Assembly (NCBI RefSeq): GCF_027257955.1
Contig: NZ_JANZNQ010000012.1
Span: forward strand, 62,001-126,000
Reading direction: 5' to 3'
Length of the DNA: 64,000 nt
From: Zhongshania aquatica
GTDB taxonomy: Bacteria; Pseudomonadota; Gammaproteobacteria; Pseudomonadales; Spongiibacteraceae
Both the position numbers and the translations under genes were made by a program. Below the pieces are notes generated by a model. It did not search any database. It was not told the DNA's origin and saw nothing but the letters and a program-made list of their open reading frames with translations. Numbering within the stretch: position 1 is the stretch's first letter; each line of letters opens with the position of its first letter. Shown here in pieces: positions 37,052 to 45,041 of the stretch.

Positions 37052-38296
37052 ATGGAAGACATCATACAGGTCAAGTACGCCCTGGACACATTTTACTTCC
37101 TAGTTATGGGCGCGTTCGTAATGTGGATGGCAGCAGGTTTTGCCATGCTCGAAGCCGGTTTGGTTCGTGCAAAAAACACCACAGAAATCTTAACTAAAAA
37201 CATCGCGCTGTTTGCGGTGGCTTGTACTATGTACTTGTTGTGTGGCTACACAATTATGTATGGCGGTTCAGAAGGCGGTATGTTACCAGATGCATGGTTT
37301 GGCAACTCAATCGCTGATGCGACTGTTGAAGAAGTGCTGGCATCAAACGGCGACACTTACTACTCAGGTTCATCTGACTTTTTCTTCCAAGTAGTATTCG
37401 TAGCAACAGCTATGTCTATTGTTTCGGGTGCAGTGGCAGAGCGCATGAAGTTGTGGGCATTCCTTGCTTTCGCTATCGTGATGACAGGCGTTATTTACCC
37501 TCTTCAAGGTTCTTGGAGCTGGGGCGGTGGTTTCTTGTCTGAAGCTGGTTTTTCTGACTTCGCGGGTTCAGGTATCGTGCATATGTGTGGTGCTTCTGCA
37601 GCACTGGCTGGTGTACTGCTACTGGGCGCTCGTAAAGGCAAGTACGGTGAGAATGGCCAAGTTAACGCGATTCCAGGTGCAAACCTACCAATGGCGACAT
37701 TGGGTACCTTCATCCTGTGGATGGGTTGGTTCGGGTTCAACGGTGGTTCTGAGCTGATGGTGTCTAACATCGAAGAAGCTAACGCAACTGCACAAGTGTT
37801 TGTGAACACCAATGCTGCTGCGAGTGGCGGTTTGATTGCGGCGATGATCGTTGCACGCTTACTGTTCGGCAAAGCTGACTTAACCATGGTGTTAAACGGC
37901 GCTCTCGCAGGTCTGGTTGCAATTACTGCTGATCCTCTGTCTCCTGATCCTGTGGTTTCTACACTGATCGGTGCCGTAGGTGGTGTGCTGGTTGTGTTTG
38001 CGATCCTTGCCTTGGATAAACTCAAAATTGATGATCCAGTGGGCGCAATCTCTGTCCACGGTGTTGTAGGTTTCTGGGGTGTAATGGCCGTGCCATTCAA
38101 CAACGGCGACGCAACTTTCGGTAATCAGTTATACGGTGCTTTCGTGATCTTCGCTTGGACCTTCGTGGCCAGCATAGTGATCTGGGGTATCTTGAAAGCA
38201 GTCATGGGCATACGTGTTACTGAAGAGGAAGAGTACGAAGGTGTCGACCTCTCTGAATGCGGTATGGAAGCCTACCCGGAATTCACCAACAAGTAA
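37052..38296 (+). CDS. amtB: Ammonium transporter AmtB
   Basis: A trimeric inner-membrane ammonium channel of 414 residues with about eleven membrane segments. The pore histidines are in GIVHMCGASAALAG and ISVHGVVGFWG. AGFAMLEAGLVRAKN in the first helices and FNGGSE are family hallmarks. There is no cleaved-type signal peptide: the first segment begins soon after MEDIIQVKYALDTFYF. ATG 37052 follows GGAGG by 7 bases. It is flanked on both sides by PII genes. Confidence 0.96.
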   Translation: MEDIIQVKYALDTFYFLVMGAFVMWMAAGFAMLEAGLVRAKNTTEILTKNIALFAVACTMYLLCGYTIMYGGSEGGMLPDAWFGNSIADATVEEVLASNGDTYYSGSSDFFFQVVFVATAMSIVSGAVAERMKLWAFLAFAIVMTGVIYPLQGSWSWGGGFLSEAGFSDFAGSGIVHMCGASAALAGVLLLGARKGKYGENGQVNAIPGANLPMATLGTFILWMGWFGFNGGSELMVSNIEEANATAQVFVNTNAAASGGLIAAMIVARLLFGKADLTMVLNGALAGLVAITADPLSPDPVVSTLIGAVGGVLVVFAILALDKLKIDDPVGAISVHGVVGFWGVMAVPFNNGDATFGNQLYGAFVIFAWTFVASIVIWGILKAVMGIRVTEEEEYEGVDLSECGMEAYPEFTNK

Positions 38297-38321
38297 GTCT
38301 CCCCCGTTTGGTGATTGTTTA

Positions 38322-38347
38322 GGGCGCTCATAGGAGCGCCCTTTTTT
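38322..38347 (+). terminator. Rho-independent terminator after amtB
   Basis: GGGCGCTC, a 4 nt loop, GAGCGCCC, then T6. It separates amtB from the second PII gene. Confidence 0.93.
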
Positions 38348-38469
38348 GTTTTAAGGGGCGCTTTTGGCGCTTATTTCATACTAAAACCTTGATAACCTTG
38401 CCAAGTCATTGCTGCCTGAGATAACTTAATGGCAGTGAGTAATTCTTATCATAAAAGTAAGAGGAATAA

Positions 38470-38814
<345 letters not shown>

Positions 38815-38837
38815 CATGTTGTTGGATGCATAAAAAA

Positions 38838-38860
38838 GGCGGCCAATGGCCGCCTTTTTT
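38838..38860. terminator. Bidirectional rho-independent terminator
   Basis: A6, then GGCGGCC, 3 nt loop, GGCCGCC, then T6. It is symmetrical and would work on either strand. Confidence 0.95.
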
Positions 38861-39010
38861 ATGGCAGGTATTAATACATATAGCTCGAAAAGCAATGATG
38901 AATTTTATTGTAATAACAAAAAAGCCTAATCATTCACTTGTCAATTAGCCTTATATACAAGTATAAATCGCCTCGTAAACGCGGGATTCTTATTTCCGGG
39001 AGGACGTCGT

Positions 39011-39214
39011 ATGGGGTCGCGTAATCGTAGTACAAATAATGAAACTTCTAACATATCGCAGTATATATCGCCGCCGACGATGCATGATCGTATGCGGGAA
39101 CAATTGGCGAAGGATGTAGAGGCTTTTCTCTCTCACGGTGGAGAAATAAAGCATTTAGATCCGCATATGCGCAGTAATTTAAACGATATAGATACAGAGT
39201 CAGATAACTTCTAG
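39011..39214 (+). CDS. Small SutA-like protein
   Basis: A 67-residue polar protein with a disordered Ser/Asn-rich N-terminus and the core REQLAKDVEAFLSHGGEIKHLDPHM. That core resembles the AMEEFLARGGKVQEIEP segment of SutA, the RNA-polymerase-binding small regulator of Pseudomonas. From memory, sutA also lies beside amtB-glnK in P. aeruginosa, so position supports the match. This version is about 35-40 residues shorter and lacks SutA's long acidic N-terminal tail. GGGAGG precedes the ATG. Identification is by motif and position only. Confidence 0.65.
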   Translation: MGSRNRSTNNETSNISQYISPPTMHDRMREQLAKDVEAFLSHGGEIKHLDPHMRSNLNDIDTESDNF

Positions 39215-39248
39215 TAGGCTTGGTTTCTGTCTCGATAAAGGTCGGCAG

Positions 39249-39953
39249 CTAGCGAGAGCTGAGCTGCCTGATCTTATCTGGTAATTCCCGCCAGTCACGA
39301 AAGTGATCATCGGCAAGGGTGGCTGGCTCTGGTGAATCGGGGGTTAGGCATGCTTGTATCGCAAGAAATCCTAGCGCTTTTGCGCCGCTGATATCGTCAA
39401 TGGCGTGATCGCCTATGTGTATCGCTTCTTCCGGTTTACAACCGCTGTGTTCTAGTGCTTTTAAAAAAAGCGCAGCATCTGGTTTTGCCGCATTTACGTC
39501 TTCCGCCTGATAGCTGGCACTAAAGTATCGGCCTATGGAGTGTTGTTGAAGATCAGCATTACCGTTGGTAAGACTGATTAGCGTGTAATTTTCGCTCAAT
39601 GTGCTAATGACGTCTTCAGTGTATGGGAAAAGCGAAATCTGCTGTCGTGCGGCCAAAAAAACGTCAAAGGCCCGCTTTGCAATGTTTGCACTTTGATCCT
39701 GATAACCACTCAATTCCAAGGCTTCGGTGAGACTGTGAATACGCCACTGAGAAATTTGGTGTTTAAAGTGAGGGTAACGTGCCAAGAAGGCTAAGCGGTG
39801 GGCTCGTAGCGACTCAGGGCTGAATTGTTCTGTCAGTGCCGGAGCGTTGTCTGCCAAATATGTATAAAAGATCTCTTCCGCGCGCAGGATGACAGGTTTA
39901 CTAAGCCATAGCGTGTCATCTAGGTCGAAACACAGCAATTTTATTCGCTTCAT
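39249..39953 (-). CDS. HAD-superfamily phosphatase, YigB-like
   Basis: A 234-residue HAD hydrolase. Motif I is CFDLDDTLW, motif II falls in LISLTNGNAD, the motif III lysine is in the AAKPDAALF segment, and motif IV is HIGDHAIDDISGAKA. E. coli YigB dephosphorylates the riboflavin precursor and, like this gene, lies near xerC-dapF. The order here (DUF484, hydrolase, HAD) makes YigB the best match. HAD substrates are broad, so activity is tentative. Confidence 0.85.
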   Translation of the reverse strand: MKRIKLLCFDLDDTLWLSKPVILRAEEIFYTYLADNAPALTEQFSPESLRAHRLAFLARYPHFKHQISQWRIHSLTEALELSGYQDQSANIAKRAFDVFLAARQQISLFPYTEDVISTLSENYTLISLTNGNADLQQHSIGRYFSASYQAEDVNAAKPDAALFLKALEHSGCKPEEAIHIGDHAIDDISGAKALGFLAIQACLTPDSPEPATLADDHFRDWRELPDKIRQLSSR

Positions 39954-40053
39954 AAGGGTTTATTCATTCTTTCTATTTTCTTAGTTGATAATATAGGTTT
40001 TCTAGGCGTTTATGCGTCAATATCGATATAAACTAAAAGGCAGAGAGTTATCC

Positions 40054-41244
40054 ATGGCAAAAACCACCTTACAACCGGTAAAGACATCACCGCCTTGGTG
40101 GCGCACTTTACCAGATGACTTTTACTGCCAGTCAGACGGCACTGAGCTCGATAGTGAATATCCGCTAAAGGTCTATGGCACCGCCGTAATGGACAGGGTG
40201 ATGCGGACTGGGCTGTCTTTGATAATTTCGGGTACCTTACTGCCACAGCTGTTAAAAGGTGGTGGTTTAGCGCGCGAGCGCGAATGGATGGATTTTTACG
40301 CAAAGTTCGCTGAGCAAAGAGATGTTGATCAGGTATTTGCTGCGCCACCTAAGGTACCTATTACAGAGTATAAAATTGGTAAGTTGGCGTATAAGCCCAA
40401 AGGTATTCCGGCGGTTGAGCTGCGCTTTGAAAGCCCCTTTACGCCCTTGAATCCTGAGCTTACCGACAGCTATTTAAGCTATACCCGTAACCGAACAGCA
40501 AGGGCGCAGTATTGGCAGCACCCCGACGGCCCGCGTCCTACCTTGATTTTTGTGCATGGCGTGGTTGAAAGCTGGTATGGATTTAATAGTCTGTTCTTTT
40601 CGCTTAGATGGTTTTACGAGAACGGCTACGATATTGTCATGATGACGCAGCCATTTCATGGTGATCGGGCCGAACGTTGTCATCCCTTTAGTGGCTATGG
40701 CCTTTTCGCCGGCGGATTTTCTCAATTAAACGAGGGGATGCTGCAAGCCGTATCTGATTTGCGGGTAGTAGTGGATTATTTGTTCGACCGCGGTGCTCCC
40801 CATGTGGGAATAAGTGGCTTGAGTTTGGGTGGCTATTTGAGTTCGGTGATGGCGGTGGTGGAACCACGGTTAGCCTTTTGTATTCCAAACTCGCCCTTGG
40901 TCTCGCCGGTAGATACCATGAGAAGTTGGGTGCCGACAGGCCCAGTAATGGAGTTAATCGGTAAGCGAACCGGATTGACGCCGCTGGATCTTAGACGAGG
41001 ATTGGCTATTCATAGCCCGCTAAGCTATCAGCCAAAGCTCGATCCTGATCGGGTGATGGTTATAGGTGGTGCAGGGGATAGATTTACACCGCCGCGTTTT
41101 GTTCGCTTACTGCATGCGCATTGGCCTGAGTCGCATTTGCACTGGTTTCCCGGCAATCACATTCTTCACTTGGGGCAACACGAATATTTGAAATTAATGC
41201 GTCACTTTATGGATAGTCATTGCCAAGGCGAGACATACAATTAA
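40054..41244 (+). CDS. Alpha/beta-hydrolase family protein
   Basis: A 396-residue protein with a C-terminal alpha/beta-hydrolase domain. The oxyanion segment is TLIFVHGVVESWYGF, the nucleophile elbow GISGLSLGGYLSS, an acid candidate follows MVIGGAGDRFTPP, and the histidine is in WFPGNHILHLG. About 150 N-terminal residues have no recognised domain. It is on the opposite strand to its neighbours, at the position where xerC is normally found. ATG 40054 (after AGAGAG) was preferred to 40012. The substrate is unknown. Confidence 0.8.
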   Translation: MAKTTLQPVKTSPPWWRTLPDDFYCQSDGTELDSEYPLKVYGTAVMDRVMRTGLSLIISGTLLPQLLKGGGLAREREWMDFYAKFAEQRDVDQVFAAPPKVPITEYKIGKLAYKPKGIPAVELRFESPFTPLNPELTDSYLSYTRNRTARAQYWQHPDGPRPTLIFVHGVVESWYGFNSLFFSLRWFYENGYDIVMMTQPFHGDRAERCHPFSGYGLFAGGFSQLNEGMLQAVSDLRVVVDYLFDRGAPHVGISGLSLGGYLSSVMAVVEPRLAFCIPNSPLVSPVDTMRSWVPTGPVMELIGKRTGLTPLDLRRGLAIHSPLSYQPKLDPDRVMVIGGAGDRFTPPRFVRLLHAHWPESHLHWFPGNHILHLGQHEYLKLMRHFMDSHCQGETYN

Positions 41245-41279
41245 TGCTACTTGGCAAGGGGCGTGCAGTGATATACGGC

Positions 41280-41306
41280 AGGGTCGTTTGCTTACAGAAA
41301 CGGCCC
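41280..41306. terminator. Stem-loop between convergent hydrolase and DUF484 genes
   Basis: AGGGTCGTTT pairs with AAACGGCCCT with one mismatch and an 8 nt loop. It overlaps the end of the DUF484 gene and can serve the plus strand (TTTC follows). Confidence 0.55.
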
Positions 41307-41996
41307 TTTCATTAGTTTTGGTAAGGTGCGATTTACCACGTCGGCGATATATTCCAAGAACATAGTGCCCATGCTGGACTTAAAGTGTTGCGGATCTTTG
41401 CTCGCGATTGCGATAACGCCGTCGATATTGCCGGACTGAATCGGCATAAGCGCTGCCGAGCCAATGTGATCGGCATGCTTGCCAAATAGAAAGCTCAATT
41501 CCTCTCCGCGTAATACACCACACACCGATTTTTTACCACGGAGTAAATTGCCTATTTGGCTTTGTGCTTGTTCAGGGCTGACAACGCGCAGGGCATTGCC
41601 GCCAACCCGATTGGGGTCGGCAAATAGAATGAGGCTGGCATAGTCGATGTCGTCAAAATCATTGACCAAGTGACGGCACAGCGAATTGCTTAGCTCCTCA
41701 GCACGTTTCGCTTCAATCAACGATAAAATCAGCGTCTTGCTGCGCTCGAATAACATGTCATTGCGTTGTGCATTATCGAGCATACTGCTGATGCGATTGC
41801 GCATATCCATATTGCGCTCGCGCAATACTTCTACTTGCCGCTCCAGCAGACTGACCGCTTTACCCGTTTTGTGAGTAATCTTAAGCTCGGTCAATAGATC
41901 TTCGTTATTCAGAAAGAAACCGGGATGATTACGAAGATAGCGCGCTACTTCGGTTTCGCTGGGTAGTCCGTCTTTTTTCGGGCTTGCACTGTCCAC
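41292..41996 (-). CDS. DUF484 family protein
   Basis: A 234-residue GAF-like protein of unknown function, always found with dapF and xerC in gammaproteobacteria. Visible are EVARYLRNHPGFFLNNEDLL at the start, a coiled coil (ERQVEVLRERNMDMRNRI), and a GAF-type domain with GSAALMPIQSGNIDGVIAIAS. It is 8 bp downstream of dapF, on the same strand, and must be co-transcribed. The next gene expected, xerC, is absent. Confidence 0.9.
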   Translation of the reverse strand: MDSASPKKDGLPSETEVARYLRNHPGFFLNNEDLLTELKITHKTGKAVSLLERQVEVLRERNMDMRNRISSMLDNAQRNDMLFERSKTLILSLIEAKRAEELSNSLCRHLVNDFDDIDYASLILFADPNRVGGNALRVVSPEQAQSQIGNLLRGKKSVCGVLRGEELSFLFGKHADHIGSAALMPIQSGNIDGVIAIASKDPQHFKSSMGTMFLEYIADVVNRTLPKLMKGPFL

Positions 41997-42004
41997 AGTT
42001 AATC

Positions 42005-42835
42005 CTATATTTGTATCTGGCCTTCAAAAACCGTCGTTGCGGGCCCAGTCATAATAACGGGCTGCCCCGGGCCTTGCCAGTGAATACTTAGGCTGCCACC
42101 GGGCAAATGCACTGTCACGGTGGCGTTGAGTTTGCCTTGCACGATACCGCTTACCACGGCAGCACAGGCACCTGTCCCGCAGGCTAAGGTTTCGCCAACG
42201 CCGCGTTCGAATACCCTCAACTTGATGGTGTCTCGATCGATTATTTGCATAAAACCAACATTCACGCGCTGGGGGAATCGCGAATGGTTTTCTGTTATTG
42301 GGCCAATAGACTCAACAGGCGCCGTGTCTACGTCGTCAATGGGAAGAATGACATGGGGGTTACCCATAGACACCGCACCAACCCGCCATGTACTGCCGTT
42401 TACATCGAGTGCGTACTCTGTGGCTTGCTGCTCGGCGGTAAAGGGAATGCGTTTGGGGTCGAGTATGGGTTCGCCCATATCAACGCGAACCTGCCGATTT
42501 TCGGTAAGCTCGAGTTCAATAATACCGGCAAGGGTTTCCACTTTGATTTTTTGTTTGCCCGTTAAGCGTTTGTCGCGGATAAAACGCGCAAAACAACGCG
42601 CGCCATTCCCACATTGCTCAACTTCGCTGCCTTCCGCGTTGTAAATACGGTAGCAGAAGTCGACATCGGGTTGGCTAGGAATTTCAACCGTAAGAACCTG
42701 ATCACAACCAATGCCAAAATGCCGATCGGCAATTTTGCGGATATGGTGCGGTTTAAGCTTGAAGCGCTGGGTAATGAGATCAATAACAACAAAATCATTG
42801 CCCAGGCCATGCATTTTGGTAAAGCGAAGCTGCAT
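42005..42835 (-). CDS. dapF: Diaminopimelate epimerase
   Basis: DapF converts LL- to meso-diaminopimelate for lysine and peptidoglycan. The 276 residues have the start [15 protein letters not shown], the two catalytic cysteines in [13 protein letters not shown] and [14 protein letters not shown], and GNPHVIL. It lies between lysA and DUF484 on the same strand, the usual gammaproteobacterial order. Confidence 0.97.
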   Translation of the reverse strand: MQLRFTKMHGLGNDFVVIDLITQRFKLKPHHIRKIADRHFGIGCDQVLTVEIPSQPDVDFCYRIYNAEGSEVEQCGNGARCFARFIRDKRLTGKQKIKVETLAGIIELELTENRQVRVDMGEPILDPKRIPFTAEQQATEYALDVNGSTWRVGAVSMGNPHVILPIDDVDTAPVESIGPITENHSRFPQRVNVGFMQIIDRDTIKLRVFERGVGETLACGTGACAAVVSGIVQGKLNATVTVHLPGGSLSIHWQGPGQPVIMTGPATTVFEGQIQI

Positions 42836-42950
42836 CGTAAAACCCTGTGTTGCGCCTCACCGAAGGCGCTGATTAACGATGCGGGCGCGAAGCCTTTATA
42901 AAAGAGCGCTTAGGCGTAAATCCTAAAACGCTTTAGAATCTACGTGCGCC

Positions 42951-44198
42951 TCAGGGCAACACAGTTTCGCCACGCATCAAGTCGGTGACAGTTTCGCGTG
43001 CGCGGATGAGGTGGTAGTTGTCGCCGTCCACCATGATTTCCGCCGCACGTCCTCGGCTATTGTAATTGGAACTCATGGTAAATCCATAGGCACCGCTTGA
43101 TGCAAGGGCCAGTAAATCCCCTTCTTCTATGCAAAGTTCGCGATCCTTGGCCAAAAAGTCACCGGTTTCGCACACCGGGCCAACAAAATCGTAATGGCGG
43201 ATAACGCCGTCTTGGCGGGGCTGTACGGCCAATAAGTCCATCCATGCCGAGTACAAAGCGGGTCTGATCATATCGTTCATTGCAGCGTCGATAATCGCGA
43301 AATTTTTGTGGTCGTTGAGCTTTAAATATTCCACACGAGTTAGCAATATTCCGGCATTGGCGACAATTGAGCGGCCGGGTTCAAACATTAGGGTAACTTT
43401 ACGACCACCTAATTTTTCGCGGATGGCGCGAATATAATCTCCGGTAACGGGGGCGGTTTCATCGCGATAGCGCACACCTAAACCACCGCCGAGATCGAGA
43501 TGAGAGATGGTGATATCCATCTCGGCCAGTACATCAACAAGTTTTAAAACCCGTTCAAGGGCGTCTAAAAATGGGCTGGTGTCGATAAGTTGTGAGCCTA
43601 TATGGCAATCGATTCCCTTGATGTGAATATTTGCGAGTGACGAGGCGCGACGATATACCTCGGGCGCGCGGTCGATATCGATGCCAAACTTATTGTCGCG
43701 CAAGCCGGTCGAAATATAGGGATGGGTTTTTGCGTCTACGTCGGGATTAACTCGCACAGAAATTGGTGCAACAACATTCATTGTCGCCGCGACGGTATTC
43801 AAACGCTCCAGCTCTGCTTCTGACTCAACATTAAAGCAGTGAATACCCACTTCTAATGCCCGCTGCATTTCTGCTGCGGTTTTCCCCACACCGGAAAAGA
43901 CAATCCGCTCAGGTTTGCCGCCGGCAGCAAGCACTCGCTCTAATTCGCCAGCAGAAACAATGTCAAAACCTGCGCCAAGCTTAGCTAATACATTTAACAC
44001 CGCAATATTCGAGTTTGCTTTTACCGCGTAGCAAACTAAATGATCCTGACCGGTCAAGGCCTCGGTGTACTCGGTAAAGCGTTGTTCTAGGTAGGCGCGA
44101 GAATACACGTAGCAAGGGCTGCCGAATTCAGCGGCGATTTTCGTCAGCGGGACAGACTCGGCGTGAAGTTCGCCATTTACGTAATGGAAAGGGGTCAT
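42951..44198 (-). CDS. lysA: Diaminopimelate decarboxylase
   Basis: The PLP enzyme that makes L-lysine from meso-DAP in the cytosol. The 415 residues contain the PLP lysine in VCYAVKANSNIAVL, HIGSQL, LDLGGGLGVRY, FEPGRSIVANAG and the dimer-contributed CETGD. It opens with DAP decarboxylase-type FHYVNGELHAESVPL. It sits 6 bp downstream of lptM and 115 bp before dapF on one strand. Confidence 0.97.
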   Translation of the reverse strand: MTPFHYVNGELHAESVPLTKIAAEFGSPCYVYSRAYLEQRFTEYTEALTGQDHLVCYAVKANSNIAVLNVLAKLGAGFDIVSAGELERVLAAGGKPERIVFSGVGKTAAEMQRALEVGIHCFNVESEAELERLNTVAATMNVVAPISVRVNPDVDAKTHPYISTGLRDNKFGIDIDRAPEVYRRASSLANIHIKGIDCHIGSQLIDTSPFLDALERVLKLVDVLAEMDITISHLDLGGGLGVRYRDETAPVTGDYIRAIREKLGGRKVTLMFEPGRSIVANAGILLTRVEYLKLNDHKNFAIIDAAMNDMIRPALYSAWMDLLAVQPRQDGVIRHYDFVGPVCETGDFLAKDRELCIEEGDLLALASSGAYGFTMSSNYNSRGRAAEIMVDGDNYHLIRARETVTDLMRGETVLP

Positions 44199-44204
44199 AT
44201 TGGC

Positions 44205-44390
44205 TTACTCTTCGGCAGACGGCGTAGCCGTATCGGTAGTGATTTTCAGGCTTTCAGCAGATGTGTCAGCTGCGCTTGTGGATGCGGGCTTGATGTCGCC
44301 ATCCTCGCTGGGAAGGACGAGAGGCCCGGTTTGGCCGCAGGCGCCCAATAAAACGACGCTGCAAAGTGCAAAAACCCGAAAGCTGACCAT
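44205..44390 (-). CDS. lptM: LPS-assembly lipoprotein LptM (YifL)
   Basis: A 61-residue outer-membrane lipoprotein. The signal ends in the lipobox LLGAC, followed directly by the family signature GQTGPLVLP. LptM helps the LptDE complex mature. The tail is Ser/Thr/Ala-rich and variable. ATG 44390 (MVSFRVF) gives the normal size. An in-frame ATG at 44423 would add 11 residues to the signal. It is first in the lptM-lysA-dapF-DUF484 operon, divergent from cyaY. Confidence 0.88.
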   Translation of the reverse strand: MVSFRVFALCSVVLLGACGQTGPLVLPSEDGDIKPASTSAADTSAESLKITTDTATPSAEE

Positions 44391-44525
44391 AACAAAGACC
44401 CTGAAAATAGCTAAGGCGCGCATTATACCTAGCTCGCGCTGCAAGCCCAATGGCTGTTATCGTACTGCAGATTGGAGGCAGGCTTAGTATACTGCCGCGC
44501 ACAGAGCTTTAAGCGGAAACTAACT

Positions 44526-44840
44526 ATGAACGAAGTCACATTCAACGACAATATTGATGAGTTGTTTACCACCATCGAAGATGCAATTGACGATCTTGAT
44601 GCGGACGTAGACTGCGAAATTAGCGGCGGCGTGTTAACGCTAAAATGCCCTGATGGCAGTGCATTAATATTTAGCCGCCAGTCCGCTAGCAAGGAACTGT
44701 GGTTGGCCGCACGTTCCGGGGGCTTTCATTATAGTTGGCAAAACGATGAATGGTACTGTGCGCGTACCGAGCAAACACTGGCGGAAATGCTGGATGAAAT
44801 TGGCCGCGAACAAATTGGTGAGGCGCTAGTAATCAATTGA
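44526..44840 (+). CDS. cyaY: Iron donor protein CyaY (bacterial frataxin)
   Basis: A 104-residue frataxin that regulates Fe-S cluster assembly on IscS. The first helix is acidic (IDELFTTIEDAIDDLDAD), which is the iron-binding patch. The sheet includes GGVLTLKCPDGSALIFSRQ and ELWLAARSGGFHY. ATG 44526 was chosen over a frame extending to 44472. It converges with cyaA, as in E. coli. Confidence 0.93.
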   Translation: MNEVTFNDNIDELFTTIEDAIDDLDADVDCEISGGVLTLKCPDGSALIFSRQSASKELWLAARSGGFHYSWQNDEWYCARTEQTLAEMLDEIGREQIGEALVIN

Positions 44841-44975
44841 TCGGCCTTGGATACATTTGAGTGGCGAGTAACGATGACCTGCTTCTGCCGTATCCTGTGG
44901 ATCGTAAAAAACCGCTGAGTTCGGACGTCAAACGAGTTTTACACGGGGCTTTTTAACGACTCCAATCATATCCGA

Positions 44976-44987
44976 CCCTGATCGGGG
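44976..44987. repeat. REP-like palindrome, copy A
   Basis: CCCTGATCGGGG followed by ATTCG, in the cyaY-cyaA gap. Its reverse complement resembles copies B-D (GAT-CCCGATC...GGG-type core). Confidence 0.5.
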
Positions 44988-45041
44988 ATTCGTGTGAACA
45001 GAGCGAAAGCGTGAAATAAAGTTGGCCGCTTAATAATGCCC

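Noticed and set aside
37504-38103. A 199-codon minus-strand frame opposite amtB
   Set aside because: The plus strand is unmistakably AmtB; the antisense frame has no recognisable domain and is Pro/Ser/Ala-rich as expected for a shadow.
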